Shown: one piece after another, positions 31,187-40,140 of the stretch
Layout: each line of letters starts with the position of its first letter
Position numbering within the stretch: position 1 is the first letter of the stretch
Assembly (NCBI RefSeq): GCF_029382225.1
Contig: NZ_JARLTC010000002.1
Location: 372,001-436,000 of the forward strand
From: Spongiactinospora sp. TRM90649
GTDB lineage: Bacteria; Actinomycetota; Actinomycetes; Streptosporangiales; Streptosporangiaceae
Direction of reading: 5' to 3'
DNA: 64,000 nucleotides
Notes under the pieces: model-generated
What the model saw: the letters and a program-made list of their open reading frames with translations, nothing else
The model's database searches: none
What the model was told of the DNA's origin: nothing
Translations under genes and position numbers: made by a program

Positions 31187-33034
31187 TTAGCCGAGGGGGA
31201 GGGTGGGGGAGGTGGTGTGGGATTTGGTCAGTTGTTGCCAGGTGCCCTTGGCGTCCCAGTAGAGGATTTCGCGTTTGTCCTTGTCGGTTTTGGAACCCTC
31301 GGCTCCCGCGAGGACGCGGTCTTCGAAGGCGGTGATGGAGGCGATGCGGGAGTCGGCCTTCAGGGGCTCGGTGGTGCCGTCGGTGACGGAGAGGGCCGTC
31401 AGTTCGCGGCCGGAGTTGCTGCTGGTGAGGATCAGGAGGGTGGTGGCGTCGCGCCAGGCGATGTCCTTGATCTCCTCGCCCTCGGAGGCCGTGACGAGTG
31501 TCTGCAGGTTGGCGATCTGGGGCTCGCCGCGTTCCAGGACCACGCCGACGCGGACGTGGGTGCCGGCGTCGTCCTCGACCACGGCGGCGACGCGGACGCC
31601 GTCCCTGGCCATTCGCAGGGCCTTGACGCCGACCGGTTCGAGGCTGGGGGCGGCCACGCGGACCTGCTGTTTGCCGTCGCTTCTGAAGACGCGGGAGGAG
31701 CGGTCACCCAGGCGTTCGACGGACCAGACGCGGTCGTAGCGGTCCCAGGAGGGCGCGGTGAGGGCCTTTCCGGTGATCCAGCGCCGCCACTGGCCGCCCT
31801 CGGTCAGAAAGGCCACGTCGACGCCGTCTCCGGGCTCGTTGAGCGCGGCGACCGCCCGGTTGCCCAATCCGGACATGGCGGGCTCGGTGTGCTTGCCGCC
31901 GGTCCGTCCGGCCTCTCCTGGGACGGGCGTCAGTTTGCCCTCGGCTCCGACCGACGACAGCGCGCCGTCCTTGAGCACGTAGGTGTCCTTGGGGCCGCCG
32001 GTCAGCCACGGGTCGAAGTGCCCGTAACGGTCGAATCCCACGCGCAGTACGCCGCCGGTGCCCGCGTAGAACGGCTCGCCGTTGATCCGGACCTCGACCT
32101 CCCAGCGCTCGGTGAGCTGGTTGAGGGTCCAGCCGATCTGGGCGGCCATGGCGTCGACGTCGCCGCCTCCGGCCCCCGTGGAGATCGCGTTGGCCGCGGC
32201 CTCGTTCACATCGACGATGATCTTGTCGTCCTCGGTCCAGATGTCGCGCAGCCGGGTGCCCGCGGGCAGCGCGTTGCCGACGGCCTCGCGCAGCGTGGCC
32301 GTCGGGCCCTCCAGCAGGCGCTTGACGATGCTCTCCGCGAAGTCGGTCCTCGGGTCCAGCGGGATCCGGACCTCGTCCACGACCAGGCCCCGCTTGCTGT
32401 GGTCGAGGTAGTAGAGCTTGACCGTGCGGTAGCTGCGCCGGACGTCGGCCTCGGTGAGCAGGAGCCCGTGGGGGACCTCGGCGATCCGCCACCCCTGGGG
32501 TTCCCGGACCAGCTTGAAGTCCTGGCTGAACGGCCGTCCCGACGGCTGCGGCTCGGCGGTGTACTTGCCCTCGTCGTTGATCGCCCCGGTGGTGGTGCCG
32601 CGCAGCGTGACGGTCGCCTCCTTGGCGTCCGGCGCGGGCGTGGACCCCGAGGGGATCGCCTGCTTGTCGTAGACCGTCACGCGCACGTTGGGCCGCCAGG
32701 TGGCGGCGGCCTCCGCCGTCAGGTAGCTCCTGGCCACGCTCCAGCCGGGATCGTCCACACCGGCCATCGCCGACAGGAAGCCCATCAGGACCTGCTCGGG
32801 CTTCCACTCGGGACGCGGCGGCATCGGGATCACCCGCACGTACGGCTTGCGCAGCGGGTCGCCCTGCACGCCCTGCTCGAACTCGGCCGGGCTGCCCGTC
32901 GGGATCGTCGCGCACGACGACGCGAGCAGCGAGCACGCCACCACGACGCCGCCCACGGCCAGCGCCCTGGCCCACCGGCCGATCACCGGACGCCCCCGCC
33001 GGGGATTCACCGGGCCCCTCCACCGGGGATTCAC
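31187..33034 (-). CDS. lpqB: Lipoprotein LpqB, partner of the MtrAB two-component system
   Basis: The protein of up to 615 residues has a signal peptide with lipobox LLASSCA, then a GerMN-type domain (YLDHSKRGLVVDEVRIPLDP, FAESIVKRLLEGPTATLREA) and a beta-propeller-like C-terminal half. LpqB is anchored outside the membrane and modulates the MtrB sensor in mycobacteria and streptomycetes. The GTG at 33034 overlaps the mtrB stop (GTGA). A near repeat of 24 bases at the 5' end gives three in-frame GTG codons (33034, 33010, 32986). The third, just before IGRWARALAVGG, would give a more typical signal peptide. The stop is 9 bases before the comF start. Confidence 0.92.
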   Translation of the reverse strand: MNPRWRGPVNPRRGRPVIGRWARALAVGGVVVACSLLASSCATIPTGSPAEFEQGVQGDPLRKPYVRVIPMPPRPEWKPEQVLMGFLSAMAGVDDPGWSVARSYLTAEAAATWRPNVRVTVYDKQAIPSGSTPAPDAKEATVTLRGTTTGAINDEGKYTAEPQPSGRPFSQDFKLVREPQGWRIAEVPHGLLLTEADVRRSYRTVKLYYLDHSKRGLVVDEVRIPLDPRTDFAESIVKRLLEGPTATLREAVGNALPAGTRLRDIWTEDDKIIVDVNEAAANAISTGAGGGDVDAMAAQIGWTLNQLTERWEVEVRINGEPFYAGTGGVLRVGFDRYGHFDPWLTGGPKDTYVLKDGALSSVGAEGKLTPVPGEAGRTGGKHTEPAMSGLGNRAVAALNEPGDGVDVAFLTEGGQWRRWITGKALTAPSWDRYDRVWSVERLGDRSSRVFRSDGKQQVRVAAPSLEPVGVKALRMARDGVRVAAVVEDDAGTHVRVGVVLERGEPQIANLQTLVTASEGEEIKDIAWRDATTLLILTSSNSGRELTALSVTDGTTEPLKADSRIASITAFEDRVLAGAEGSKTDKDKREILYWDAKGTWQQLTKSHTTSPTLPLG

Positions 33035-34764
33035 TGGGCGCCTCCGTCGAGAACGCGCTCGCCCGGAGCGGAGGTGAGAGCCGGGGTGATGTGCCCGCGC
33101 CAGGTGCGACGCATCTCGATCTCCGGCGGCACCAGCGACAGCGGCGAACCCTTCAGCTCGGTCCCGGCCACGCGCGGCAGCGAGAGCCGGAACTGCGACC
33201 CCTCGCCCGGCGAGCCCCACGCCTGCAGCCAGCCGCCGTGCAGCATGGCGTCCTCCCGGGAGATGGCGAGTCCGAGGCCGGTGCCGCCGATCGTGCGCGC
33301 CCGCGACGGGTCGGCCCTCCAGAACCGGTCGAAGACCATGTTCTCCTCGCCCGCCCGCAGCCCCACGCCGTGGTCGCGGACCGCGACCGCGACGGCGTCG
33401 CGGTCGGCTCCCACGGTGACCACGATCTCCTTGCCCTCGCCGTGCTCGATGGCGTTGAACAGCAGGTTTCGCAGGATGCGCTCGACGCGGCGGCTGTCGA
33501 CGTCGGCCATGCACGGCTCGCTCGGCAGCCGCAGGTCGAACCGGGTGCCCTGCTTCTCCCCCAGCGCCTCGGAGTCGGCGACGGCGCGCAGCACGACGTC
33601 GCGCACGTCCACCGAGTCGACGTCGAGCGTGGCCGCCCCCGCGTCGTAGCGGCTGATCTCCAGCAGGTCGGCGAGCATCGACTCGAAGCGTTCGAGCTGG
33701 GCCTGCATCAGCTCGGCCGCCCGCGAGGCGGACGGGTCGAAGCCCTCACGGGCCTCGTAGAGCAGGTCGGCGGCCATCCGGACGGTGGTCAGCGGGGTGC
33801 GCAGCTCGTGCGAGACGTCGGAGACGAACTGCCGCTGCACCTGGGACAGCTCCTCCAACTGGTGGATCTTGAGCGCCAGGTTCGCCGCCATCTCGTTGAA
33901 CGAGGCGGCCAGGCGGGCGAGGTCGTCCTCGCCGCGCACCTTGAGGCGCTCCTCCAGGCGTCCGGCGGCCAGGCGCTCGGCGGCCTGGCGGGCCAGCCGT
34001 ACGGGGGTGACGACCTGGCGGGTGACCAGGGAGGCGATCGCCGCGAGCAGCAGGACCAGGGCGATTCCGACCACGACGAGCGTCTGCCGGACCGAGGACA
34101 GCAGTTCGGCCTCTTCCGTCAGCGGGAAGAAGTGGTAGATCTCGTAGCCGTTCTCGATGCGCACGCCGATCACCAGGCCGGGCTGGGGCTCGGGGTCGCC
34201 GATGTGGTAGAGCGTCGAGGTGAGCTGCGGGATCGGCTCGTTCAGTTCCTTGTCGCGCAGATCGTGTTCGAGCTTGGGCGGGATGCTGCGCGGATCGATC
34301 TCGTTGGTCGCCCGGGAGGCGCCCGGGACGGCGAGGTTCCTGATGATCACGGTGTACCGGCTGGACTCGCCCGCGCGGTTGGCCAGCGCCGTGGCGGCCC
34401 TGTCGATCGGCAGGTCGCCCGCGCTCTGCGGAGGGTCGCCCAAACCTCCGGCGCCGTGCTCGTCGGTCTCGGCCGACTGCTGGTTGAGCTGTCCCACGAT
34501 CGCCGTGCGGTCGGCGAGGGCGTCCTTGCCCGCGGCGGCGACACGGCCCTGCACCACCGTGGTGGTGAACTGCGACATGAGGAAGAACCCGAGTACGGCG
34601 ACGACCGCGACCGAGATCACCAGCGTGCTGGTGACCACCCGGAGCTGCAGCGACCGGCGCCAGAACCGCCGGATCCGGCCGGCGAGCCGGCGCGCTCGCC
34701 TGCGCACGCCGCGCACGATCTGCATCGGCGTCCTGCGCTTGGTCTTGCCTTTCCGCGGGGGCAT
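33031..34764 (-). CDS. mtrB: Sensor histidine kinase MtrB
   Basis: The 577-residue protein has two transmembrane helices (about residues 40-63 and 226-246) around a 160-residue extracellular region, then HAMP (RQVVTPVRLARQAAERLAAG). The phosphoacceptor motif is FVSDVSHELRTPL. The ATPase boxes are NLLFNAIEHGEG (N), DHGVGL (G1), FDRFWRAD (F) and GGTGLGLAISRE (G2). MtrB controls MtrA in response to cell-wall and division state. It lies 47 bases after mtrA and overlaps lpqB, the conserved mtrA-mtrB-lpqB operon. Confidence 0.96.
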   Translation of the reverse strand: MPPRKGKTKRRTPMQIVRGVRRRARRLAGRIRRFWRRSLQLRVVTSTLVISVAVVAVLGFFLMSQFTTTVVQGRVAAAGKDALADRTAIVGQLNQQSAETDEHGAGGLGDPPQSAGDLPIDRAATALANRAGESSRYTVIIRNLAVPGASRATNEIDPRSIPPKLEHDLRDKELNEPIPQLTSTLYHIGDPEPQPGLVIGVRIENGYEIYHFFPLTEEAELLSSVRQTLVVVGIALVLLLAAIASLVTRQVVTPVRLARQAAERLAAGRLEERLKVRGEDDLARLAASFNEMAANLALKIHQLEELSQVQRQFVSDVSHELRTPLTTVRMAADLLYEAREGFDPSASRAAELMQAQLERFESMLADLLEISRYDAGAATLDVDSVDVRDVVLRAVADSEALGEKQGTRFDLRLPSEPCMADVDSRRVERILRNLLFNAIEHGEGKEIVVTVGADRDAVAVAVRDHGVGLRAGEENMVFDRFWRADPSRARTIGGTGLGLAISREDAMLHGGWLQAWGSPGEGSQFRLSLPRVAGTELKGSPLSLVPPEIEMRRTWRGHITPALTSAPGERVLDGGAQ

Positions 34765-34811
34765 GTCGGGTCCGTCGTCGGGGGGACGTTGCCGGGCCTT
34801 GGGGGCGGCCG

Positions 34812-35489
34812 TCAGGCCGGGCCGGCCTTGTAGCCGACCCCGCGCACCGTCACCACGATCTCAGGGTGCTCGGGATCCTTCTCGATCTTGGCGCGCAGGC
34901 GCTGCACGTGCACGTTGACCAGCCGGGTGTCGGCGGCGTGGCGGTATCCCCACACCTGTTCGAGCAGCACCTCGCGGGTGAACACCTGGCGCGGCTTGCG
35001 CGCGAGCGCGACGAGCAGGTCGAACTCCAGCGGGGTGAGGTTGATGGTCTCGTCGGTGCGCTTGACGGAGTGCCCTGCCACGTCGATGGTGATGTCGCCG
35101 ATCTGCAGGATCTCGGGGGTCGGCTCGTCGGTACGGCGCAGCCTGGCGCGCACCCTGGCCACGAGTTCCTTGGGCTTGAACGGCTTGACGATGTAGTCGT
35201 CGGCGCCGGACTCCAGCCCGAGGACCACGTCGATGGTGTCGCTCTTGGCGGTCAGCATCACGATCGGCACCCCGGATTCGGCACGGATGCGCCTGCAGAC
35301 GTCTATGCCGTCCGCTCCGGGCAGCATCAGGTCGAGCAGGACCAGATCCGGGCGGGTGTCGCGGAAGGCGTCGAGCGCCTTGTCACCATCGGAGACGAAG
35401 GAAGGTTCGAACCCCTCTCCGCGCAACACGATGCCGAGCATCTCGGCGAGAGCGGCGTCGTCATCGACGACAAGCACGCGTCCTTTCAT
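34812..35489 (-). CDS. mtrA: OmpR-family response regulator MtrA
   Basis: The 225-residue protein has a receiver (VLVVDDDAALAEMLGIVLRG, LVLLDLMLPGADGIDVCRRI with the phosphorylated Asp, and IVMLTAKSDTIDVVLGLESG) and a winged-helix OmpR domain (LTPLEFDLLVALARKPRQVF, VNVHVQRLRAKIEKDPEHPE). In actinobacteria MtrA is a global and usually essential regulator of cell-wall, division and development genes. It is first in the mtrAB-lpqB operon, with about 330 bases upstream shared with the divergent membrane-protein gene at 35820. Confidence 0.97.
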   Translation of the reverse strand: MKGRVLVVDDDAALAEMLGIVLRGEGFEPSFVSDGDKALDAFRDTRPDLVLLDLMLPGADGIDVCRRIRAESGVPIVMLTAKSDTIDVVLGLESGADDYIVKPFKPKELVARVRARLRRTDEPTPEILQIGDITIDVAGHSVKRTDETINLTPLEFDLLVALARKPRQVFTREVLLEQVWGYRHAADTRLVNVHVQRLRAKIEKDPEHPEIVVTVRGVGYKAGPA

Positions 35490-35819
35490 GGCCCCTCTTT
35501 TGTTCTACGCAGTTTGGGAGTATTCGGGCGAACCCACACGATCCGTCGAAGGGTACCCTTGTCCAGCGGCCGGGCGGTACAAGGTCGAAAGCCATAGCCA
35601 CCGGAAGCCGAATTTTAGGCGCATGCGACGTGAACGTGCCTGGATTCCCTCCCCCGAGTGGCCACAGCACCATCCGGCGGGGGCCGGACGGCTGTTGCCA
35701 CAACCAGTCTGCGTTAAGGAACGGGCTTTCGGCCATCCCTCCGGGCCGATCGGCCGCACGATCATCATCGATCATCGCCGACCATCACACGGTCTCGCCC
35801 ACCATGCCAGGATTGGGAT
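35490..35819. other. Divergent intergenic region upstream of mtrA
   Basis: This 330-base spacer separates mtrA (minus) from the operon starting at 35820 (plus) and should contain both promoters. No MtrA-like direct repeat could be assigned with confidence by eye, and no gene is supported. Confidence 0.5.
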
Positions 35820-37202
35820 ATGTCAGACGGTCACGGCACCACGCCCGAGCCACCGCCTCACTGGGCGGCCGAACAGCCTCCCCCGTACGGCGGCGGCCCC
35901 GGCGCGTCCTCCTGGACCGTCCCGGGCGCGAACCCCGAGTCGGACGCTCCCGCCGGGCCACCGCCCCAGGGAGCACCGCCCCAGGGACCTCCGTTCCAAG
36001 CACCTCCGCCTCAAGGCCCCCCGTTCCAAGGACCCCCACCGCAGGGACCTCCGTTCCAAGGGCCTCCGCCTCAAGGCCCTCCTTTTCAAGGGCCTCCGCA
36101 GGGTCCGCCCTTCGGGCCGCCTCCGGGGCACGGCCAGGGGCCGTACCCCCAATGGCAGGGCCCGCCCCCCGCGCTGCGGCCCGGCATCATCCCGCTGCGC
36201 CCGCTCGGCGTCGGGGACATCCTGGACGGCACGATCAAGCTGATCCGGTCGAATCCCAAGGCCGTCCTCGGGCTGTCCACGATCGTCGCGGCCGTGGTGA
36301 GCATCCCCGTCGCCATCGGCCAGGCGGTGCTCGTCGGTGACTTCCGCAGCGTCCTCACCGACCCCACCCGCGCGAACGACCTTCCGTCGCAAGGGATCCT
36401 GGGTCAGTACGGCGGGGTGGTCCTCACCACGCTGCTCTCCTTCGTCGCGGTGACGATGCTGACCGGCGTGCTGACCCGCATCCTCGGCCGTGCGGTCTTC
36501 GGCGGGAAGATCACGGCGGGCGAGGCGTGGCGGCTGGTGCGGTCGCGGCTGCCGGCCCTGTTCGGCCTGGTCATGCTGATCGGCCTGGTCATGATCGCGC
36601 CGGCGCTGGCGCTCGTGCCGCTGATCAGCGTGGTGGCGTCCACCGCCGGCGTCGGCACGACGATGCTCGTCACCGTGGTGGGCGGGGCCGTGTACCTCGC
36701 CTGGGTGCTCTACTTCTACGCGCGGTTCGCCTTCGCCGCCCCGGTGGTCGTCCTGGAACGGCGCGGCGTGATCGACTCCCTGCGCCGGTCGTGGAACCTG
36801 GTCACCGGCAGTTTCTGGCGGGTGCTCGGCATCATGATCCTCGCCTACCTGATCGTGCTGCTGATTGGCTATGTCGTGAACATCCCGTTCACCCTGATCG
36901 CCTTCATCATCGGGTGGTTCGGCGACGGGTCGGTCGGCTCGATCATCCTCTCCACAGTCGTGTTCGTGATCAGCGGCACGGTCAGCGCGATGATCTCCTA
37001 TCCCATCCAGGCGGGCGTCGCGGGGCTCCTCTACGCCGACCGCCGGATGCGCAGTGAGGCGTTCGACCTGGTGCTCCAGACCGCGGCCATCGAGCAGCAG
37101 CGCCAGGGCTGGGTCCACTCCTCCGCCGACGACCTCTGGATCCCCGGCTACGGCCAGACCGGACACGCCGGGCCCGGCCGGGATTCCGGGGGTTACGGGT
37201 AG
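35820..37202 (+). CDS. Multi-pass membrane protein with Pro/Gln-rich repeat N-terminus
   Basis: The 460-residue protein starts MSDGHGTTPEPPPHWA. Residues 45-105 are a repeat of PPQGPPF and PPPQGPPFQG units, predicted disordered and cytoplasmic. After IPLRPLGVGDILDGTIKLIR (about 120-145) there are six or seven transmembrane helices (TIVAAVVSIPVAIGQAVLV, LFGLVMLIGLVMIAPALAL, and others) and an amphipathic SLRRSWNLVTGSFWRVLGIM, typical of the GDPD-associated membrane domain family. Function is unknown. It heads an operon with DUF4129, DUF4350, MoxR and DUF58 genes, a set linked to cell-envelope functions. The next GTG is 2 bases after its stop. Confidence 0.8.
   Translation: MSDGHGTTPEPPPHWAAEQPPPYGGGPGASSWTVPGANPESDAPAGPPPQGAPPQGPPFQAPPPQGPPFQGPPPQGPPFQGPPPQGPPFQGPPQGPPFGPPPGHGQGPYPQWQGPPPALRPGIIPLRPLGVGDILDGTIKLIRSNPKAVLGLSTIVAAVVSIPVAIGQAVLVGDFRSVLTDPTRANDLPSQGILGQYGGVVLTTLLSFVAVTMLTGVLTRILGRAVFGGKITAGEAWRLVRSRLPALFGLVMLIGLVMIAPALALVPLISVVASTAGVGTTMLVTVVGGAVYLAWVLYFYARFAFAAPVVVLERRGVIDSLRRSWNLVTGSFWRVLGIMILAYLIVLLIGYVVNIPFTLIAFIIGWFGDGSVGSIILSTVVFVISGTVSAMISYPIQAGVAGLLYADRRMRSEAFDLVLQTAAIEQQRQGWVHSSADDLWIPGYGQTGHAGPGRDSGGYG
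35961..36118 (+). repeat. Degenerate repeat coding PPQGPPFQG units
   Basis: About five copies of a unit of roughly 27-30 bases (for example CCTCCGCCTCAAGGCCCTCC) lie within the 5' part of the membrane-protein gene. They encode alternating PPQGPPF and QGPPP segments. The copies differ mainly at third codon positions, which suggests selection on the peptide and not recent DNA duplication. Confidence 0.8.
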
Positions 37203-37204
37203 CC

Positions 37205-37879
37205 GTGAGCCCGATCGAGATCGGACGCGACGCAGCCGCCGAGCGCGCGGCCCGGGAACTGGCCGAGGCCGGGTACCAGCACGAGCCGTTCACCGACTGG
37301 GTGGTCCGCGTGGTCCAGCAGTTCTTCGGCGACCTGCTGGATCCGCTCGGCAGCGGCGACGCCACCTCGGCCGGCATCTCCGCGCTGATCATCGTGGCCG
37401 TCGTCGCCGCCCTGGGCGGGCTGCTGTTCTGGAGCGCGCGGCGGGCCACCCGCTCGCGGGCCGCCACGGCGCGCGACGTCTTCGGCGACCATGTGCTGAC
37501 CGCCGCCGAGCACCGCGCCCTGGCCGAACGGCACGCCGCCGAGGGCCGCTTCGCCGAGGCCGTCCGCGAGCGCCTGCGGGCCATCGCGCGCACCCTTGAG
37601 GAGCGCGCGATCCTCGACCCGCGGCCCGGCCGTACGGCGGGCGAGCTGGCCCAGGAGGCCGCGGCGGCGCTGCCCGTCCTCGCCGGTGAGTTCCACGCCG
37701 CCGCGCGGGTCTTCGACGACGTCACGTACGGCGAGGCCGAGGGCACCCCGGCCGGGTACGCCACGTTGCGCGACCTCGACGAGCGCCTCAAGACCACCAG
37801 GCCCGGCACACCCGCCGTCGCCGCGTCATCTGCGGCCTCCGCGTCCACCGTCCCCGGCCCTCCGGAGCGTCCCCGGTGA
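37205..37879 (+). CDS. DUF4129 domain membrane protein
   Basis: The 224-residue protein begins at GTG 37205 with MSPIEIGRDAAAERAARELA and a conserved YQHEPFTDWVVRVVQQFFGD. One transmembrane helix (about residues 58-78) leads to the cytoplasmic DUF4129 domain: LTAAEHRALAERHAAEGRFA, EAVRERLRAIARTLEERAIL and DPRPGRTAGELAQEAA. The domain often sits with transglutaminase or MoxR/DUF58 genes, as here. Its stop overlaps the next GTG (GTGA). Function is unknown; a role in envelope assembly or MoxR-assisted maturation is inference from context. Confidence 0.87.
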   Translation: MSPIEIGRDAAAERAARELAEAGYQHEPFTDWVVRVVQQFFGDLLDPLGSGDATSAGISALIIVAVVAALGGLLFWSARRATRSRAATARDVFGDHVLTAAEHRALAERHAAEGRFAEAVRERLRAIARTLEERAILDPRPGRTAGELAQEAAAALPVLAGEFHAAARVFDDVTYGEAEGTPAGYATLRDLDERLKTTRPGTPAVAASSAASASTVPGPPERPR

Positions 37880-39129
37880 GCCTCTCCCCAGATACGACGG
37901 GAGATACGACGGCCAGGCCGTCCGAGCCCGTGACGCCCGAGCCTGTGGCACCTGAGCCTGAGACCTCCGCGCCGGTGACCCCGACGCTCCGTCAGGCCAC
38001 CGCGCGCACCTGGCGCTCCTGGCGCGGGGCGTTGCTGCTCGCGCTCCTGGTGCTGAGCGGGGCGATCCTGATCGTCCTGATCTCGGGTGAGAACGAGCCC
38101 GGCAAGGAGCTCGACCCCGCCGACGGCAGCCTGGTCGGCAGCAGGGGACTGGCGGAACTGCTGGGCGAGGCCGGGGTCCGGGTCGTGCGCGTCACCGACG
38201 CCGCGTCGGCGGAGGCCGCGGCCACCGACGACTCCCTGCTCCTGGTCACCCACACCACCCGCGTCGACAGCGGTGAACTGGGCGAGCTGGAGCGGCTTCC
38301 GGGCGACCGGCTGATCGTCGGCGACTCCTACTACCGCAAGGTGCTCGCGCCCCAGCTCTCCCGCAAGGACGACGCGCGCACCCGGTCCCGTGACCCGGAG
38401 TGCGTGCTTCCCGCCGCCGCCCGCGCGGGCAGCGCCTACATGGGCGGCATGACGATGATGACGCCGACCGGCGGAACCGCCTGCTACCCGGCGGGCGAGG
38501 GTCACTCCCTGGTCTCCTACCCCTACGGCGGGCGCACGATCACCGTGGTGGGCGACGGCCAGTTCATGACCAACCTCCGGCTCGGTGAGGACGGCAACGC
38601 CGCGCTGGCCATGAACCTCGTGGGCACGCACCGCACCGTGATCTGGCTGACCGCGCCCGACGACACCGAGGGCGAACAGGTCGATCTGGCGGGGCTGGGC
38701 GGGCGGAGCCTCACCGACATGATCCCGCCGAGGTTCGGCTGGGCCGCGATCCAGCTCGCGATCGCCGTCGTCCTGGTGGCCCTGTGGAGGGGCCGCAGGC
38801 TCGGCCCCGTGGTGCCGGAACGGCTGCCCGTCGTGGTGCGGGCGGCCGAGACCGTCGAGGGCCGGGGGCGTCTCTACCGGGCGCGCAGAGCCCGCGACCG
38901 GGCCGCCGCCGCTCTGCGGTCGGGCACCCGTCACCGGATCGTCCCCCGGCTCGGGCTCGGGGCCGACGCGTCCATGGACGCGGTCACGACCGCGATAGCC
39001 ACACGAACAGGGCAAGATGCACATCAGGTGAGAAGCGCCCTCTACGGGCCGCCGCCCGCCGACGACGCGGGGCTGGTCGCCCTCGCCACCTATCTGGACA
39101 CCCTTGAGAGGCAGGTTCGAGACTCGTGA
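37876..39129 (+). CDS. DUF4350 domain membrane protein
   Basis: The 417-residue protein has a Pro/Glu/Thr-rich start, a first transmembrane helix (LLLALLVLSGAILIVLI, about 55-73), an extracellular DUF4350 domain (GSRGLAELLGEAGVRVVRVT, LLVTHTTRVDSGELGELERL, SYPYGGRTITVVGDGQFMTN) and a second helix (WAAIQLAIAVVLVALW). A cytoplasmic tail follows. The extracellular domain resembles a GATase-like fold found beside MoxR ATPases. It overlaps both neighbours by four bases, so it is part of one translationally coupled unit. Confidence 0.87.
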   Translation: MSLSPDTTGDTTARPSEPVTPEPVAPEPETSAPVTPTLRQATARTWRSWRGALLLALLVLSGAILIVLISGENEPGKELDPADGSLVGSRGLAELLGEAGVRVVRVTDAASAEAAATDDSLLLVTHTTRVDSGELGELERLPGDRLIVGDSYYRKVLAPQLSRKDDARTRSRDPECVLPAAARAGSAYMGGMTMMTPTGGTACYPAGEGHSLVSYPYGGRTITVVGDGQFMTNLRLGEDGNAALAMNLVGTHRTVIWLTAPDDTEGEQVDLAGLGGRSLTDMIPPRFGWAAIQLAIAVVLVALWRGRRLGPVVPERLPVVVRAAETVEGRGRLYRARRARDRAAAALRSGTRHRIVPRLGLGADASMDAVTTAIATRTGQDAHQVRSALYGPPPADDAGLVALATYLDTLERQVRDS

Positions 39130-40091
39130 GCACACCTGACGTCGCCGCCGATCGCGCGCTGTCGGCGCTCTCGGAGCTGCGGGCCGAGGTCGCCAAGGCC
39201 GTCGTCGGCCAGGACGCGGTCGTCACCGGCCTGGTCATCGCGCTGCTGTGCCGGGGCCACGTGCTGCTCGAAGGCGTGCCAGGAGTGGCCAAGACCCTGC
39301 TCGTCCGCACCCTGTCGGCGGCGCTGGCGCTGGACTTCAAGCGCGTGCAGTTCACCCCCGACCTGATGCCCGGCGACGTCACCGGCTCCCTGATCTACGA
39401 CGCGAAGACCGCCAGGTTCGAGTTCCGCCCCGGGCCGATCTTCACGAACCTGCTGCTCGCCGACGAGATCAACCGGACGCCCCCGAAGACCCAGGCGGCG
39501 CTGCTAGAGGCGATGGAGGAGCGCCAGGTCAGCGTGGAGGGCGACGCCCGGCCGCTGCCCACCCCGTTCGTGGTCTGCGCCACCCAGAACCCGATCGAGT
39601 ACGAGGGCACCTACCAGCTCCCCGAGGCCCAGCTCGACCGGTTCCTGCTGAAGCTCACCGTGCCGCTGCCGCCCCGCGACCAGGAGATCGCGGTGCTCGA
39701 ACGGCACGCGCAAGGTTTCGACCCGCGCGACCTCAGCCACGTCAAGCAGGTCGCCTCGGCCGAGGACCTGGCGGCGGGACGCGCCGCCGTCTCACAGGTC
39801 CACGTCGCCCCCGAGATCCTCGGCTACGTGGTGGACCTGGCCCGGGCCACCCGCCAGTCCCCCTCGCTGCAGCTCGGCGTCTCACCGCGTGGCGGAACCG
39901 CCCTGCTCGCGGCCTCCCGCGCGTGGGCCTGGCTGTCCGGCCGCACGTACGTCACGCCCGACGACGTGAAGGCGCTGGCCCGCCCGACGCTCCGGCACCG
40001 CGTCCAGCTCCGGCCCGAGGCCGAGCTGGAGGGCGCGACCGCGGACGGCGTGCTCGACGGCATCCTGGCCTCCGTCCCCGTGCCGCGATGA
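39126..40091 (+). CDS. MoxR-family AAA+ ATPase
   Basis: The 321-residue ATPase has Walker A LEGVPGVAKTLLVRTLS, Walker B LLLADEINRTPPKTQAALLE, sensor 1 CATQNPIEYEGTYQLPEAQL and an arginine-rich lid region (LQLGVSPRGGTALLAASRAW). MoxR proteins are chaperone-like ATPases that work with VWA/DUF58 partners to mature membrane or metal-containing complexes. A DUF58 gene follows after 49 bases and DUF4129/DUF4350 membrane proteins precede, the usual cluster in actinobacteria. GTG 39126 overlaps the previous stop. Confidence 0.94.
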   Translation: MSTPDVAADRALSALSELRAEVAKAVVGQDAVVTGLVIALLCRGHVLLEGVPGVAKTLLVRTLSAALALDFKRVQFTPDLMPGDVTGSLIYDAKTARFEFRPGPIFTNLLLADEINRTPPKTQAALLEAMEERQVSVEGDARPLPTPFVVCATQNPIEYEGTYQLPEAQLDRFLLKLTVPLPPRDQEIAVLERHAQGFDPRDLSHVKQVASAEDLAAGRAAVSQVHVAPEILGYVVDLARATRQSPSLQLGVSPRGGTALLAASRAWAWLSGRTYVTPDDVKALARPTLRHRVQLRPEAELEGATADGVLDGILASVPVPR

Positions 40092-40140
40092 CGGCCGCGA
40101 CGAACACGAGGACTTCCGCGACGGGCCGGCGGGTTCCGCC

